DNA of 64,000 bases from SXRF01 sp964624555 (GTDB taxonomy: Bacteria > Pseudomonadota > Alphaproteobacteria > Rickettsiales > SXRF01): NCBI GenBank assembly GCA_964624555.1, contig CAZUXB010000003.1, forward strand, positions 1 through 64,000. Direction: 5' to 3'. The position numbers and the translations under genes are program-made. Below are positions 25,407 through 34,560 of the stretch, piece by piece. Position 1 is the stretch's first letter, and the number at the start of each line of letters is the position of its first letter. The notes under the pieces were generated by a model. It saw only the letters and a program-made list of their open reading frames with translations. It ran no database searches and was not told the DNA's origin.

Positions 25407-28037
25407 ATGAGCACCGCAATAGCAGAAAATCCTATCGTAAGTGATGCGCAGGAGGGGGCAACCCCCACTATGCAGCAATTCCTGACGATAAAAGCCCGCC
25501 ATGCCGACTGCATGCTGTTTTACCGCATGGGCGATTTCTACGAACTGTTCTTTGACGATGCGGTGCAGGCGGCAAACATCCTCGATATCGCGCTGACCAA
25601 ACGCGGCAAGCATAATGGAGAGGATATTCCGATGTGCGGCGTGCCGGTGCATTCGCATGAGGCGTATCTCGAAAAACTCATTCGTTCCGGCGTGCGCGTG
25701 GCCATCTGCGAGCAGCTCGAAGAGCCGGCAGAAGCAAAAAAACGTGGATATAAAGCTATCATCCAGCGCGATGTGGTGCGTATCGTCACGCCGGGAACTA
25801 TCACTGAGGAAAGTTTGCTCGATTCAAGGCAGGCCAATTACCTTGCGGCGATTGTTGCAGGCATCGGTGAGTATGTCATCTCCTGGCTGGATATTTCCAC
25901 CGGCGAATTCCATATAACCAGCGCCAGCAAACAAGCAGTTGCGATGGAGCTTTCGCGCATCAACCCCAAGGAATTATTGCTCGCGGAAAATCTTACCGCG
26001 AACGCTGAACTTAACGATTTTAAAAACATTTTCGCGCCGCAGCCAGCGAGCCTGTTCGATGCGCGCAAAGCACAGCGTTTGCTTAAGGAAACGTATCATG
26101 TGTCGGCGTTGGAGATATTCGGCGATTTTTCACCGGGCGAACTTTCAGCGTGCGGCGCACTGCTTGATTATGTGCGCATAACCCAGAAGGAAAAACTGCC
26201 GCGCCTTGATGCGCCAAAACGCGAACAGATAGGCGAGCATATGCTTATCGACGCGGCGAGCCAGCGTAACCTGGAAATTATGCTCACGCTTGCGGGCAAG
26301 CGCAAAGGCAGCCTTTTTTCGGTGATTGACGAAACTGTAACCTCCGCTGGTGCGCGCCTGCTTGCTGCCCATATTTCGGCACCACAGACTGACGTCGCCG
26401 CTATCAATAACCGCCTCGACAATGTGCAGGCTTTTGTAAAACAATCTGCCCTGCGTAATACCGTGCGCGGATATTTAAAGGAATGCCCGGATATGGAACG
26501 CGCGCTTTCACGCCTGTGTTTGCAGCGTGGCGGCCCGCGCGATATGCTGGTGGTCGCTGCCGGGCTTTTAAGTGCGCAGAAAATTCGCGTGGAGCTGGAA
26601 CTTGCGCACCAGAACTTACCAGAAGGGCTTATGGCGCTGTCGCCAATACTCGGCGGGCATGAAACATTAACTGAACATATCCGCAAATGTATCAGGCAGG
26701 ATGCGCCACTCATTACCCGTGACGGAAACTTTGTGCGCGATGGCTATAACGCCGCGCTGGATGAGCTGCGTAGCTTGCGTGATGAAAGCCAAAAGCTGAT
26801 TGTAGAATTACAGCAGAAATATATCGATGAGACGGGGATCGCATCTCTGAAAATCCGTTTTAATAATATGCTCGGATATTTTGTGGAAATTACCGCCCAG
26901 CACCAAAGCAAGATTACTCACAACTTTATCCACAGGCAGAGCCTGGCCAATAATTTGCGTTACAGCACAGTCGAACTTGCAACCCTTGAGAGAAAAATAA
27001 ATGAAGCAGCAGGTAATGCGCTACGCATGGAACAGGAGATTTTTACCGCTCTTCACGGCGAAATCGTAGCAGCTGGCGAGAAAATAATCGCAACTGCCAG
27101 AGCTCTCGCCCAGGTTGATATCAGTGCCGGATTTGCCCATCTCGCCGTGACCAGAAATTACGTCCGCCCCGAAGTTAATAACAGTCTGAATTTTGATATA
27201 ATCGGTGGTCGTCACCCGGTCGTGGAAGCAAGTTTACAGGAAAATGGTGGCGCGGTTTTTATTGGCAATAATTGTAACCTCGAAAACGCGCAAAGATTAT
27301 GGCTATTAACTGGCCCCAACATGGCCGGTAAAAGTACCTTCCTGCGCCAGAATGCGCTCATTGCCATTCTCGCGCAAAGCGGCAGTTTCGTGCCTGCGGA
27401 GGCCGCTACCATCGGAATTGTGGACAGGTTGTTTTCGCGTGTCGGCGCGGCCGATGATCTGGCGCGTGGACATTCTACTTTTATGGTTGAAATGGTGGAG
27501 ACGGCAACGATACTTCACCAAGCAACGCCACGCTCTTTGGTGATACTTGATGAGATCGGCCGCGGTACGGCAACGTTCGATGGACTTTCTATCGCGTGGG
27601 CAGTTGTGGAGCATTTGCATAACATAACGAAATGCCGCGCACTTTTCGCCACCCACTATCATGAACTCACCGAACTCACCGATAGCCTCGCCGCGCTTTC
27701 CTGCCACACCATGAAAGTGAAAGAATGGAAAGGCGACCTGATTTTCCTGCATGAAGTGGCGGAGGGGAGTGCTGACCGCTCTTACGGTATCCATGTCGCG
27801 CGGCTCGCTGGATTACCTGCACCAGTGATTAGTCGCGCCGCCGATATTTTGCACCAGTTGGAGAAGGGGCAGCGAGGAAATCCTGCACTTGCGCAAAGCC
27901 TGCCGCTTTTTTCCTATAGCGCACCGGTGGTAAAAGAAGAAAGTAAAGTTGAACAACAGCTTAAGCAGATTTCACCGGATAATTTAAGCCCCAAAGAAGC
28001 GCTGGAGATTCTGTATAAATTGAGGGAACTTATTTAG
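25407..28037 (+). CDS. mutS: DNA mismatch repair protein MutS
   Basis: Mismatch-recognition ATPase, 876 aa. The mismatch-binding domain begins PTMQQFLTIKARHADCMLFY with the downstream MGDFYELF, where the Phe-x-Glu wedge sits. The ATPase has Walker A GPNMAGKSTFLRQ (about 635) and Walker B LVILDEIGRGTATFDGLS. It appears intact, with a normal C-terminal region ending in KEALEILYKLREL, so hypermutation through loss of MutS is not expected. Its slippage-limiting role is relevant to the tandem repeats elsewhere in the window. A repeat element follows it. Confidence 0.97.
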   Translation: MSTAIAENPIVSDAQEGATPTMQQFLTIKARHADCMLFYRMGDFYELFFDDAVQAANILDIALTKRGKHNGEDIPMCGVPVHSHEAYLEKLIRSGVRVAICEQLEEPAEAKKRGYKAIIQRDVVRIVTPGTITEESLLDSRQANYLAAIVAGIGEYVISWLDISTGEFHITSASKQAVAMELSRINPKELLLAENLTANAELNDFKNIFAPQPASLFDARKAQRLLKETYHVSALEIFGDFSPGELSACGALLDYVRITQKEKLPRLDAPKREQIGEHMLIDAASQRNLEIMLTLAGKRKGSLFSVIDETVTSAGARLLAAHISAPQTDVAAINNRLDNVQAFVKQSALRNTVRGYLKECPDMERALSRLCLQRGGPRDMLVVAAGLLSAQKIRVELELAHQNLPEGLMALSPILGGHETLTEHIRKCIRQDAPLITRDGNFVRDGYNAALDELRSLRDESQKLIVELQQKYIDETGIASLKIRFNNMLGYFVEITAQHQSKITHNFIHRQSLANNLRYSTVELATLERKINEAAGNALRMEQEIFTALHGEIVAAGEKIIATARALAQVDISAGFAHLAVTRNYVRPEVNNSLNFDIIGGRHPVVEASLQENGGAVFIGNNCNLENAQRLWLLTGPNMAGKSTFLRQNALIAILAQSGSFVPAEAATIGIVDRLFSRVGAADDLARGHSTFMVEMVETATILHQATPRSLVILDEIGRGTATFDGLSIAWAVVEHLHNITKCRALFATHYHELTELTDSLAALSCHTMKVKEWKGDLIFLHEVAEGSADRSYGIHVARLAGLPAPVISRAADILHQLEKGQRGNPALAQSLPLFSYSAPVVKEESKVEQQLKQISPDNLSPKEALEILYKLRELI

Positions 28038-28081
28038 TTACCTTCAAGGTCAAATTCTCTACCGCTTGCTGCGTTTTTTTC

Positions 28082-28172
28082 TTCTCCCTCTCCCTCTGGG
28101 AGAGGGCGGGGTGAGGGCTGCCATATACGAGAAAGAGCCCTCATCCTAACCTTCTCCCAGAGGGAGAAGGAA
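28082..28172. repeat. CCCTCTGGGAGAGGG repeat element
   Basis: CTCCCTCTGGGAGAGGG with GGGTGAGGGC, and the complementary GCCCTCATCCTAACC with TCTCCCAGAGGGAGA, form a large nested palindrome. A near copy lies at 62745-62837. Confidence 0.75.
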
Positions 28173-28216
28173 CATTAGGCTATATTCCCCCGCAACAAGT
28201 GCGGGGTGAAAGTAAT

Positions 28217-28687
28217 TTATTTAGCTTTTTTGCCGCCCGGTTTGGTCGGGGATGGTGCGGGGCATAGTTCATTTATAATATTCGCATCCACGCTGGTATA
28301 AGCATAAGGATTCGCTACCGTTTTTAATGCTGTAGAAAATTCTTTTGGGTCAGCAACACCGCTCTCAATAGTTTTTCTTACTGTTTTTATAGCACCTGCT
28401 TTGGATAAAGATAAATTGCGCAGAGCTGTGTCGGCGGCAATTCCCGTGTCCATTAGTAAACTTATTGCTTTATCGGTTGCAGTTGCACCAGGATCAGTTC
28501 GGTTCGAAGCTACCAGTTGATTAAGATCAACAAAGCATTGCATGCCTTCAGGACGAAACACAACAGCCCTGTTGCGATCTTTGGATAGCGCTAAACCACC
28601 TTTTGCACCGCTCATTTGGATAACAGCTACGCCATCAGCGGTTTGATGAACTTTTGCCGCTTCAAGATCTTTAGGGGTATTTGCCAT
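28217..28687 (-). CDS. Hypothetical protein, 156 aa
   Basis: Not assigned to a family. It is soluble-looking, with an N-terminal beta-rich half (VHQTADGVAVIQMSGAKGGL) and a helical second half (TDKAISLLMDTGIAADTALR). The C-terminal tail is rich in Pro and Lys. There is no signal peptide or membrane segment. An AAGG site lies about nine bases before ATG 28687. It stands alone on the minus strand between mutS and the SRP RNA. Confidence 0.62.
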   Translation of the reverse strand: MANTPKDLEAAKVHQTADGVAVIQMSGAKGGLALSKDRNRAVVFRPEGMQCFVDLNQLVASNRTDPGATATDKAISLLMDTGIAADTALRNLSLSKAGAIKTVRKTIESGVADPKEFSTALKTVANPYAYTSVDANIINELCPAPSPTKPGGKKAK

Positions 28688-28740
28688 AAATAATAACCTT
28701 ATATTTTTTTATACTTTATAGACCATATAGTTAACTAACA

Positions 28741-28840
28741 AAATGCTTTCAGCATTTTGACGCTGCCTACGGCGCGAAAAATCGGGCTTTCGGCTTCGAT
28801 TTTTATAGCTGATTAAGCATATAATTGCTTAATCAGCTAT
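28741..28840. other. Cluster of perfect hairpins upstream of the SRP RNA gene
   Basis: AAATGCTTTCAGCATTT at 28741 is a short hairpin. At 28805-28840 a perfect 15-base inverted repeat (ATAGCTGATTAAGCA with its complement) surrounds a 6-base loop. Between them CGGGCTTTCGGCTTCG also pairs. They could be terminators for the region or another repeat type. Confidence 0.5.
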
Positions 28841-28957
28841 AACATAAATTAATAATTTGGAAAGTGACAAGTTTATGACAAATAATAATATCCTGAAATA
28901 TAGCTATTTTAGGCAAGTAAAATAGCTTGCAGCCTTATAATCCTTGTTCCATAATGT

Positions 28958-29048
28958 CCAGGCTGGTGGCGGGCGGTGTGCCTGCGAACCCGGTCAGGTC
29001 CGGAAGGAAGCAGCCGTAGTAGATCCATATCGGGTCGTCGCCAGCGCA
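28958..29048 (+). ncRNA. ffs: Signal recognition particle RNA (4.5S-type)
   Basis: The conserved SRP RNA core GGTCAGGTCCGGAAGGAAGC, with the GGAA-type loop and asymmetric internal loop that bind Ffh, is at about 28992-29011. Flanking arms GGCTGGTGGCG and CGTCGCCAGC pair to close the hairpin. Its position just upstream of dnaX is the usual one in Alphaproteobacteria. The ends are estimated from the closing stem. Confidence 0.92.
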
Positions 29049-29050
29049 TA

Positions 29051-29127
29051 GTTAAGTTACTAGTTGCTAGTTACTAGTTACTTGTAGTTTTTTCGCTGGT
29101 AACTAGTAACAGGTAACTCGTAACTAC
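29051..29127. repeat. Word-hairpin repeat (AGTTACT word) directly before dnaX
   Basis: Tandem GTTACTAGTTGCTAGTTAC words pair with GGTAACTAGTAAC and GTAACTCGTAACTAC across a TTTTTT loop. It fills the whole space between the SRP RNA and the dnaX start codon, where a ribosome site would be expected. Confidence 0.85.
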
Positions 29128-29130
29128 TTC

Positions 29131-30711
29131 ATGGAATACAGAGTCCTCGCCCGCAAATACCGCCCTACCAATTTCGATGACCTTATCGGGCAGGAAGTTC
29201 TGGTGCGCACGCTTTCCAACGCTATTAAATCAAACCGCATCGCCCATGCTTTCCTGCTTACCGGTATCCGCGGTATCGGCAAGACCACCACGGCGCGGAT
29301 CATTGCCCGTGCGCTGAATTGTGTAGGCCCTGACGGTACAAGCGGGCCAACCATAAATCCCTGCGGCATATGCGCGCACTGCAAAATGATCGGCGATGAC
29401 CGGCATATGGACGTGATCGAGATGGACGCGGCCAGCCACACTGGCGTAGATGCTATCCGCGATCTTATCGACACCGTGCAATATCTGCCCACCACCGCAC
29501 GTTATAAAATATATATCATTGACGAAGTGCACATGCTCTCGACTAATGCTTTCAACGCGCTGCTGAAAACGCTGGAAGAACCGCCGCCGCATGTGAACTT
29601 TATTTTTGCCACCACCGAGTCGCGCAAAATTCCCGTTACCATCCTCTCACGTTGCCAGCGGTTCGACCTGAAACGCATCGATTCGCAGATGCTCACCCAG
29701 CACCTGACTAACATCTGCACCAAGGAAAACGTGCAGGCGGAGGAAGAAGCACTGAAATTAATTGCCATCGCCGCTGAAGGTTCGGTGCGCGATTCGCTCT
29801 CTCTCCTCGACCAGGCGATCGCGCGTGGTGAGAATAATGTAACGGCTGGCGCCGTTCGCCAGATGATCGGCGCGGCTGACCACTCGGCAACCTTTCGCCT
29901 GCTGGAAATCCTGCTTTCCGGCGAGGTGGCAGGTGCTATTTCTGACGTGCAGGAGCAGTATGCTGCCGGCTCCGACCCGCTGATGCTGGTGCAGGATGCG
30001 CTGGAAATTGTGCATCTCGTCACACGCGTAAAAGTGGCGCCCGATGCGGCTAACGATATTTCGCTTTCGGAGTATGATAGGACTGCCGCGAAAAAAATGG
30101 CGGACGCGCTTTCGATGCCGGTACTAACCCGCCTGTGGCAGATGCTGCTTAAAGGTATACACGAGGTGAAGCTGGCGCCATCACCGCTCGCAGCGCTGGA
30201 AATGCTGCTGGTGCGCGTGGCTTATAGCGCGCAGGTGCCGACCCCGGCGGAAATAATCAAAGGCATGGATACACAAAAAAAAACACCTATAGGTGAGGGG
30301 TCAGAGGTCAGGGGGCAGGGGGCAGTTGTAACCGAGTACCGAGTACCGAGTACCATTACCAGTTTTGAAGAAGCCGTAGAACTGTTCAATAAAAACCGCG
30401 AGATTCTGCTCTACACCCAACTGCGTAACAATGTGTGGTTAAATAATTTTGAGGTAGGGAAAATAGAACTTAAACTGGCACCGGAACTGCCGCGCGATTT
30501 TGCGGCGAAAGTCGGCGACATGCTTTCGCGCTGGAGCGGTACGCCGTGGAAAATAACCGTTGCGCAGACAGCCACAAGTGCCAGCTTGCACGAAATCGAA
30601 ACTGCGCGTAAAGAAAAAGAAATAAAAGAATTATCGGAAAACCCGTTCATCGCCAGCGCGCTCAAACAATTTCCCGGCGCAACGGTGGTGGGCGTTAAAT
30701 CAACTGGATAA
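29131..30711 (+). CDS. dnaX: DNA polymerase III subunit gamma/tau
   Basis: Clamp-loader ATPase, 526 aa. Walker A is GIRGIGKTTTAR at about 45. The zinc module has C...CGICAHC, and Walker B/sensor is IIDEVHMLSTNAFNALLKTLEEPP. The SRC arginine finger lies in ILSRCQRF. The C-terminal tau-type region is short. A linker near residues 388-409 is composed of two unrelated word repeats read in frame. The start lies 3 bases after a hairpin repeat with no evident ribosome site; translation initiation may depend on that structure. Confidence 0.95.
   Translation: MEYRVLARKYRPTNFDDLIGQEVLVRTLSNAIKSNRIAHAFLLTGIRGIGKTTTARIIARALNCVGPDGTSGPTINPCGICAHCKMIGDDRHMDVIEMDAASHTGVDAIRDLIDTVQYLPTTARYKIYIIDEVHMLSTNAFNALLKTLEEPPPHVNFIFATTESRKIPVTILSRCQRFDLKRIDSQMLTQHLTNICTKENVQAEEEALKLIAIAAEGSVRDSLSLLDQAIARGENNVTAGAVRQMIGAADHSATFRLLEILLSGEVAGAISDVQEQYAAGSDPLMLVQDALEIVHLVTRVKVAPDAANDISLSEYDRTAAKKMADALSMPVLTRLWQMLLKGIHEVKLAPSPLAALEMLLVRVAYSAQVPTPAEIIKGMDTQKKTPIGEGSEVRGQGAVVTEYRVPSTITSFEEAVELFNKNREILLYTQLRNNVWLNNFEVGKIELKLAPELPRDFAAKVGDMLSRWSGTPWKITVAQTATSASLHEIETARKEKEIKELSENPFIASALKQFPGATVVGVKSTG
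30291..30356 (+). repeat. Two adjacent word repeats inside dnaX
   Basis: A GAGGGGTCAGAGGTCAGGGG block (the same word as 21868) is followed by three to four copies of GTACCGA (the same word as in priA and coaBC). Both are translated in frame in the flexible region between the clamp-loader domains and the C-terminal domain. Confidence 0.75.
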
Positions 30712-30784
30712 TTGGATTATTAGATGATTAGATTATTAAATAACTTTACTAATCATCAAATTATCCAATGATCTAATAATCTAA
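30711..30784. repeat. Word-hairpin repeat (GATTATTA word)
   Basis: Tandem GGATTATTAGATGATTAGAT words pair with AATCATC, ATTATCCAATGATC and TAATAATCTAA. It lies between dnaX and ybaB and ends 15 bases before the ybaB start. Confidence 0.8.
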
Positions 30785-30798
30785 ACAAGGAGTAAGCA

Positions 30799-31119
30799 AT
30801 GAACCTACAGAAAATGATGAAACAAGCCCAGGACATGCAGAATAAAATTGCTGCCGTACAGGAAAAGATCGAAGCCGAAGAAGCGCACGGAACTGCCGGT
30901 GGCGGTATGGTTACACTGAAAATAAATGGCAAGCACAGCCTGCTTAAAGTAAGTATCGATGACAGCCTGATGAAACTCGAAGAAAAAGAAATGCTCGAAG
31001 ACCTTATCGTAGCCGCCTTCAACGATGCCAAGGATAAAATAGACGCCTCCGCCTCCAGCCAGATGAGCGCGGTGACCAGTGGCCTCAACTTGCCGGCTGG
31101 GATGAAGCTACCTTTTTAA
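30799..31119 (+). CDS. YbaB/EbfC-family nucleoid-associated protein
   Basis: A 106-aa DNA-binding protein of the YbaB family. The N-terminal helix NLQKMMKQAQDMQNKI, the central VTLKINGKHSLLKVSID strand region and the C-terminal helix ending GLNLPAGMKLPF are typical. AAGGAGTAAGC gives a good ribosome site before ATG 30799. The dnaX-ybaB-recR order is highly conserved. Confidence 0.94.
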   Translation: MNLQKMMKQAQDMQNKIAAVQEKIEAEEAHGTAGGGMVTLKINGKHSLLKVSIDDSLMKLEEKEMLEDLIVAAFNDAKDKIDASASSQMSAVTSGLNLPAGMKLPF

Positions 31120-31180
31120 GTGCTAGTGGCTAGTGCTAGTGGGCAGTGTTCACTAGTCACTAGCACTGGTACTGGCCACT
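31120..31180. repeat. Word-hairpin repeat (GCTAGTG word)
   Basis: Tandem GTGCTAGTGGCTAGTGCTAG words pair with CACTAGTCACTAGCAC and GGCCACT. It separates ybaB from recR. The same word recurs at 52709-52797. Confidence 0.85.
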
Positions 31181-31184
31181 GAAT

Positions 31185-31778
31185 ATGCCCCACTCCGACA
31201 TCGACGAACTGATACGATTATTCTCCAAGCTGCCCGGCCTTGGGCCGCGCTCGGCAAGGCGTGTGGTGCTGCTGATGATGCGTAACCGCGAGCAGATCAT
31301 GCAGCCGCTGTATAATACGCTGGGCAGCGCGCTAACCACCATAAAAACCTGTAGCGTGTGCGGCAATCTTGATACGGTTTCCCCCTGTTCTATCTGTAGT
31401 AATGAAAAGCGCGATGATTCAGTCATCTGTGTTGTGGAGGATCTTGCAGACTTATGGGCGATAGAGCGTTGCAACCTCTACCGGGGCCGCTACCATGTAC
31501 TGGGCGGTACGCTCTCGGCGCTTGATGACCGTGGCCCGGCGCAGCTTAATATAGAATCACTCATCGAACGTGCGCGCGCGGAAACAGTGAAAGAAATAAT
31601 ACTCGCTACCAATGCAACCCTGGAAGGCCAGACCACCGCCCATTATTTAACCAACCGCCTGAATGAGTGCAATGTCAGCATCTCCCGTCTCGCGCAGGGT
31701 ATTCCGATGGGCGGTGAACTCGATTATCTCGATGACGGAACGTTAGGTGCGGCGCTCAAGGCGAGGTTGCCTTTTTAG
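31185..31778 (+). CDS. recR: Recombination protein RecR
   Basis: A 197-aa protein of the RecFOR gap-repair pathway. The N-terminal helix-hairpin-helix is FSKLPGLGPRSARRVVLLM, the C4 zinc motif CSVCGNLDTVSPCSIC, and the Toprim domain follows with VCVVEDLADLWAIE and LGGTLSALDDRGP. ATG 31185 comes 4 bases after a hairpin repeat and has no clear ribosome site. The next 60 bases after the stop hold another hairpin. Confidence 0.96.
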   Translation: MPHSDIDELIRLFSKLPGLGPRSARRVVLLMMRNREQIMQPLYNTLGSALTTIKTCSVCGNLDTVSPCSICSNEKRDDSVICVVEDLADLWAIERCNLYRGRYHVLGGTLSALDDRGPAQLNIESLIERARAETVKEIILATNATLEGQTTAHYLTNRLNECNVSISRLAQGIPMGGELDYLDDGTLGAALKARLPF

Positions 31779-31838
31779 TGTTAGTGCGGGTGTGAGTGTG
31801 AGTAAGTAAATTCACCAACACTCCCACTCACACTTTCA
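31778..31838. repeat. Word-hairpin repeat (GTGTGAGT word)
   Basis: GTTAGTGCGGGTGTGAGTGT words pair with ACACTCCCACTCACACTTTC. It lies between the convergent recR gene and the membrane-protein gene, where it could also act as a bidirectional terminator. Confidence 0.75.
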
Positions 31839-32294
31839 CTACTTCTTCTTCGGCTGCAGCGCATCACCCCATTCTTCGAGAAGGCGCGCCTGCGCCCGTT
31901 CGAGAGATGCCGCGCGGAATTTATATTGTATTTCCAGGAATGAGCGCGCGACATGGTTGCCAAAATGGATCATGCACCAGCCGGTTGCGGCGGCGCTATA
32001 GATGAACAGCCAGACATTGGGACTGGTTATTATTGAACCGATATCGTAATGTTTAAGCTTAAGGCCGGAAACAAATACCGGAGTCAGGGACGGGATGGTG
32101 GCAGCCAAATTGCAGGCGAAAATAGTGCGGAAAGTTACGCGGTCGGCATCTTCATCAACGAAATAAGCGGCGATGGAAGGCAGCAGCGCCATAAGCAGGA
32201 AAATAAACCCTAACTGCAATATCCCAACCAGCAGGATGCACACTATGAGCATTAGCGGTTTTATGAGTTTCTGACCAATGCGGAGGAGGAACAT
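31839..32294 (-). CDS. Membrane protein partner of the pseudokinase
   Basis: A 151-aa protein with about three hydrophobic segments (LMLIVCILLVGILQLGFIFL, IFACNLAATIPSLTPVFVSG, VWLFIYSAAATGWCMIHFG) and a basic, helical cytoplasmic tail. No family is recognised. It begins one base after the pseudokinase stop, so the two are cotranscribed and translationally linked. A membrane complex is the simplest reading. Confidence 0.65.
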   Translation of the reverse strand: MFLLRIGQKLIKPLMLIVCILLVGILQLGFIFLLMALLPSIAAYFVDEDADRVTFRTIFACNLAATIPSLTPVFVSGLKLKHYDIGSIITSPNVWLFIYSAAATGWCMIHFGNHVARSFLEIQYKFRAASLERAQARLLEEWGDALQPKKK

Positions 32295-32295
32295 A

Positions 32296-34443
32296 TCAGC
32301 TTCCCCTTATCGCAATAACAAAGCTATAAAATAGGGCAAACATGGCCAAATAATGGGCCATTTTTGTGCCCAGCATCCTGCTGTGTATCTCTATCATCTC
32401 TTTTTTGGTATAATACACTATGTCGTTGGCGTTTTGTTTAAAGTTGCGTACTGCCTGATTGTAGGCGGTGGCCTCTGCCTGAGCATAGCCGGATTCTATG
32501 ATTAGCTCTGCCATTTTCTGGATGTTGCCGCTACGTGCGGCGTTCCCCAGCATAGTTACCAGTTTGCGTTTAAGGGTATGACTGCGGATGACGTCAAGCA
32601 GCGGTAATATCCGCAGCGCCAGCCAGCTGGTGAGTCCCGGAAGGTAGGATATACCGGACTTCTGTTGGGCGGTGCCCAGCATCTTTAGGGCGATTACAGC
32701 CTGGTTGGTAGCCAGTGTTGGCTGTGCGCTCAGAGAGGTAAGGTGTGTTTCATGCAGGATATTAAGCTGGCTGGCAAGGAAGGCGGCAATGTGCCGGTCT
32801 ATCGGGTCACTATCGGCAGAAAGCCGCGGGGCAAGCCGGTCGAGTGTGCGGAGCATCGAATTCAGCGATGATATGTGCATTCCGGTAAGCTTGGGGCTGA
32901 TACACCTTACGCCCGGGTTCAAATCATAAAATATCCGTTCCACACCAAAGCCAAGCCCGGTATTGCGGGTTATGCTACGGATGCGGTCAAGTTTGGTCAA
33001 TATCGGCCCCAGACTATTGTTTTCCACATCCTCGCGTTTTGCTTCCTTATTCTTCTGCTCGGCGATGGAATGAAACATGCTCATTTCAATGAACTGCATC
33101 AACTGGCGCAGGTCATCATCGGATTTTTTTATTATCAGATCAGCAAACAAACTGTTTATACCATCAAGGTGGAAAGAAAGGTTGCCCAGACGCACCGGGC
33201 CAACAGGATCAAAAACTGTAATGGTGCGCATGATATGTTCATTAACGGAAGGGTCGCTGTTTTTGCTGTTAACAGTGATTACTTTCGCGGTGCGCAGCAG
33301 ATACTCATTAAGCTCTTTGTTGCGCAGGGAATTGGCTACCCATGTCGATAGTTGCCCACTTGCAAATGCCGTTGGCGCCTCAGACCAGTTGCAGGCGAAA
33401 AGATTGGCGACTTCGCGTCTGGTATAAGCCTGTCCGTCAGCAAATTCAAACGGCCTTATTGCCTCATGCGATGGCGGGGTAGGCATAACGTTATAGCGTT
33501 TGCCATCAAGCCATGCCTTTAAGTATCTGTAACTCCAGCGGTCATAGGCGTTATGACTTAAAAGACCACGAAAAAAATCATAAAATATTTCCGGCATGTC
33601 CTTTTGCCGGGTAAGGGCATTGAAAGCACCTTCCTTCAGGATCTGCTTAACCAAGGTATCTCTGGTTAAGCCGTTAAAATGGTTCATGCCGTAAATAACA
33701 TGCAGTATTACCACGGCCAGCGCATAATAATCCTGGGTTGAATCACCTTCGCCCTTGCCGGCGGGCATGGCCTGCATCCTTTCTACCGGCTCATAGTAAA
33801 AGGGCTGCGCATAGCCGGATGGTTCGGCGACGCACTGGCCTACCACTGCACCAATATTTGATTTTGTATCAAAATAGATATTATCGCAATTGATGTTGCT
33901 GTGGGCAATGCCTATTTCGCTTAAATGTTTTATGGCAAGGGCAAGCGGCGAAATAATATACTGGCAGATGAATTCAAAACTGGGGCGGGTCTTGCTGGCA
34001 GCAATAAGCGCAGATAATTTTGCGCCTCTTGGTTTTTCATAAACAACCACAAAGCGTTCCCCCTGCAGGCGGGTCAAAGAAGTCACGCCCGATGCAACCA
34101 TAGTGATAATATTGGGGTGGGGCGAATTTATCAGCGGGGTTATTATATTGCTGCGCTGGATGGTATCGGCATCGCAGATCAGGGCCATATACTCCTTGCC
34201 AGCTTCGTCAAGGTCAGTGGCGGCATAAGCCACCGCAGCCTTGGAATTAAAATCGGGCAGGGGCGTGTTAAAATCTATCTTATAGCGCCTGGCAACAGTA
34301 TCCGGCTCATCGTTGGAAGTTCCTGAGGGCGTGTAGCCGCGCAGAAAATTACCCAGAGTTTTACTGAGTTCCGCTTCCGCATCAGACCTTGCCGCGGTTT
34401 TTGGCAGTTCTGCCGGTAATTTTGTAGCTACTTCCTGTGCCAT
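32296..34443 (-). CDS. Membrane-anchored protein-kinase-like protein (probable pseudokinase)
   Basis: A 715-aa protein. About 50-330 looks like a serine/threonine kinase domain. The catalytic-loop region reads IAHSNINCDNIYFD, so HRD is HSN and the catalytic Asp is Asn. No DFG is recognisable, only SNIGAVVGQ. DYYALAVVILHVIYG matches the helix F region. The rest (330-690) is helical and unassigned, and a membrane helix (HYLAMFALFYSFVIAI) ends the protein. It therefore probably binds rather than phosphorylates partners. I see no glycine-rich loop of standard form. It is coupled to the membrane protein at 31839. Confidence 0.7.
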   Translation of the reverse strand: MAQEVATKLPAELPKTAARSDAEAELSKTLGNFLRGYTPSGTSNDEPDTVARRYKIDFNTPLPDFNSKAAVAYAATDLDEAGKEYMALICDADTIQRSNIITPLINSPHPNIITMVASGVTSLTRLQGERFVVVYEKPRGAKLSALIAASKTRPSFEFICQYIISPLALAIKHLSEIGIAHSNINCDNIYFDTKSNIGAVVGQCVAEPSGYAQPFYYEPVERMQAMPAGKGEGDSTQDYYALAVVILHVIYGMNHFNGLTRDTLVKQILKEGAFNALTRQKDMPEIFYDFFRGLLSHNAYDRWSYRYLKAWLDGKRYNVMPTPPSHEAIRPFEFADGQAYTRREVANLFACNWSEAPTAFASGQLSTWVANSLRNKELNEYLLRTAKVITVNSKNSDPSVNEHIMRTITVFDPVGPVRLGNLSFHLDGINSLFADLIIKKSDDDLRQLMQFIEMSMFHSIAEQKNKEAKREDVENNSLGPILTKLDRIRSITRNTGLGFGVERIFYDLNPGVRCISPKLTGMHISSLNSMLRTLDRLAPRLSADSDPIDRHIAAFLASQLNILHETHLTSLSAQPTLATNQAVIALKMLGTAQQKSGISYLPGLTSWLALRILPLLDVIRSHTLKRKLVTMLGNAARSGNIQKMAELIIESGYAQAEATAYNQAVRNFKQNANDIVYYTKKEMIEIHSRMLGTKMAHYLAMFALFYSFVIAIRGS

Positions 34444-34560
34444 AGCCTTAACTTACAGTGTTTTATAAATATTGCCACAATATACCACAACCAATCCATA
34501 ATAGTTATTGCAATTTATAGTTGTTATAATAATATATAACACAACCATTAGGAGTGGGTT

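Noticed and set aside
25407..28037. Loss of MutS as the cause of repeat slippage
   Set aside because: The gene is full length with intact mismatch-binding and ATPase motifs.
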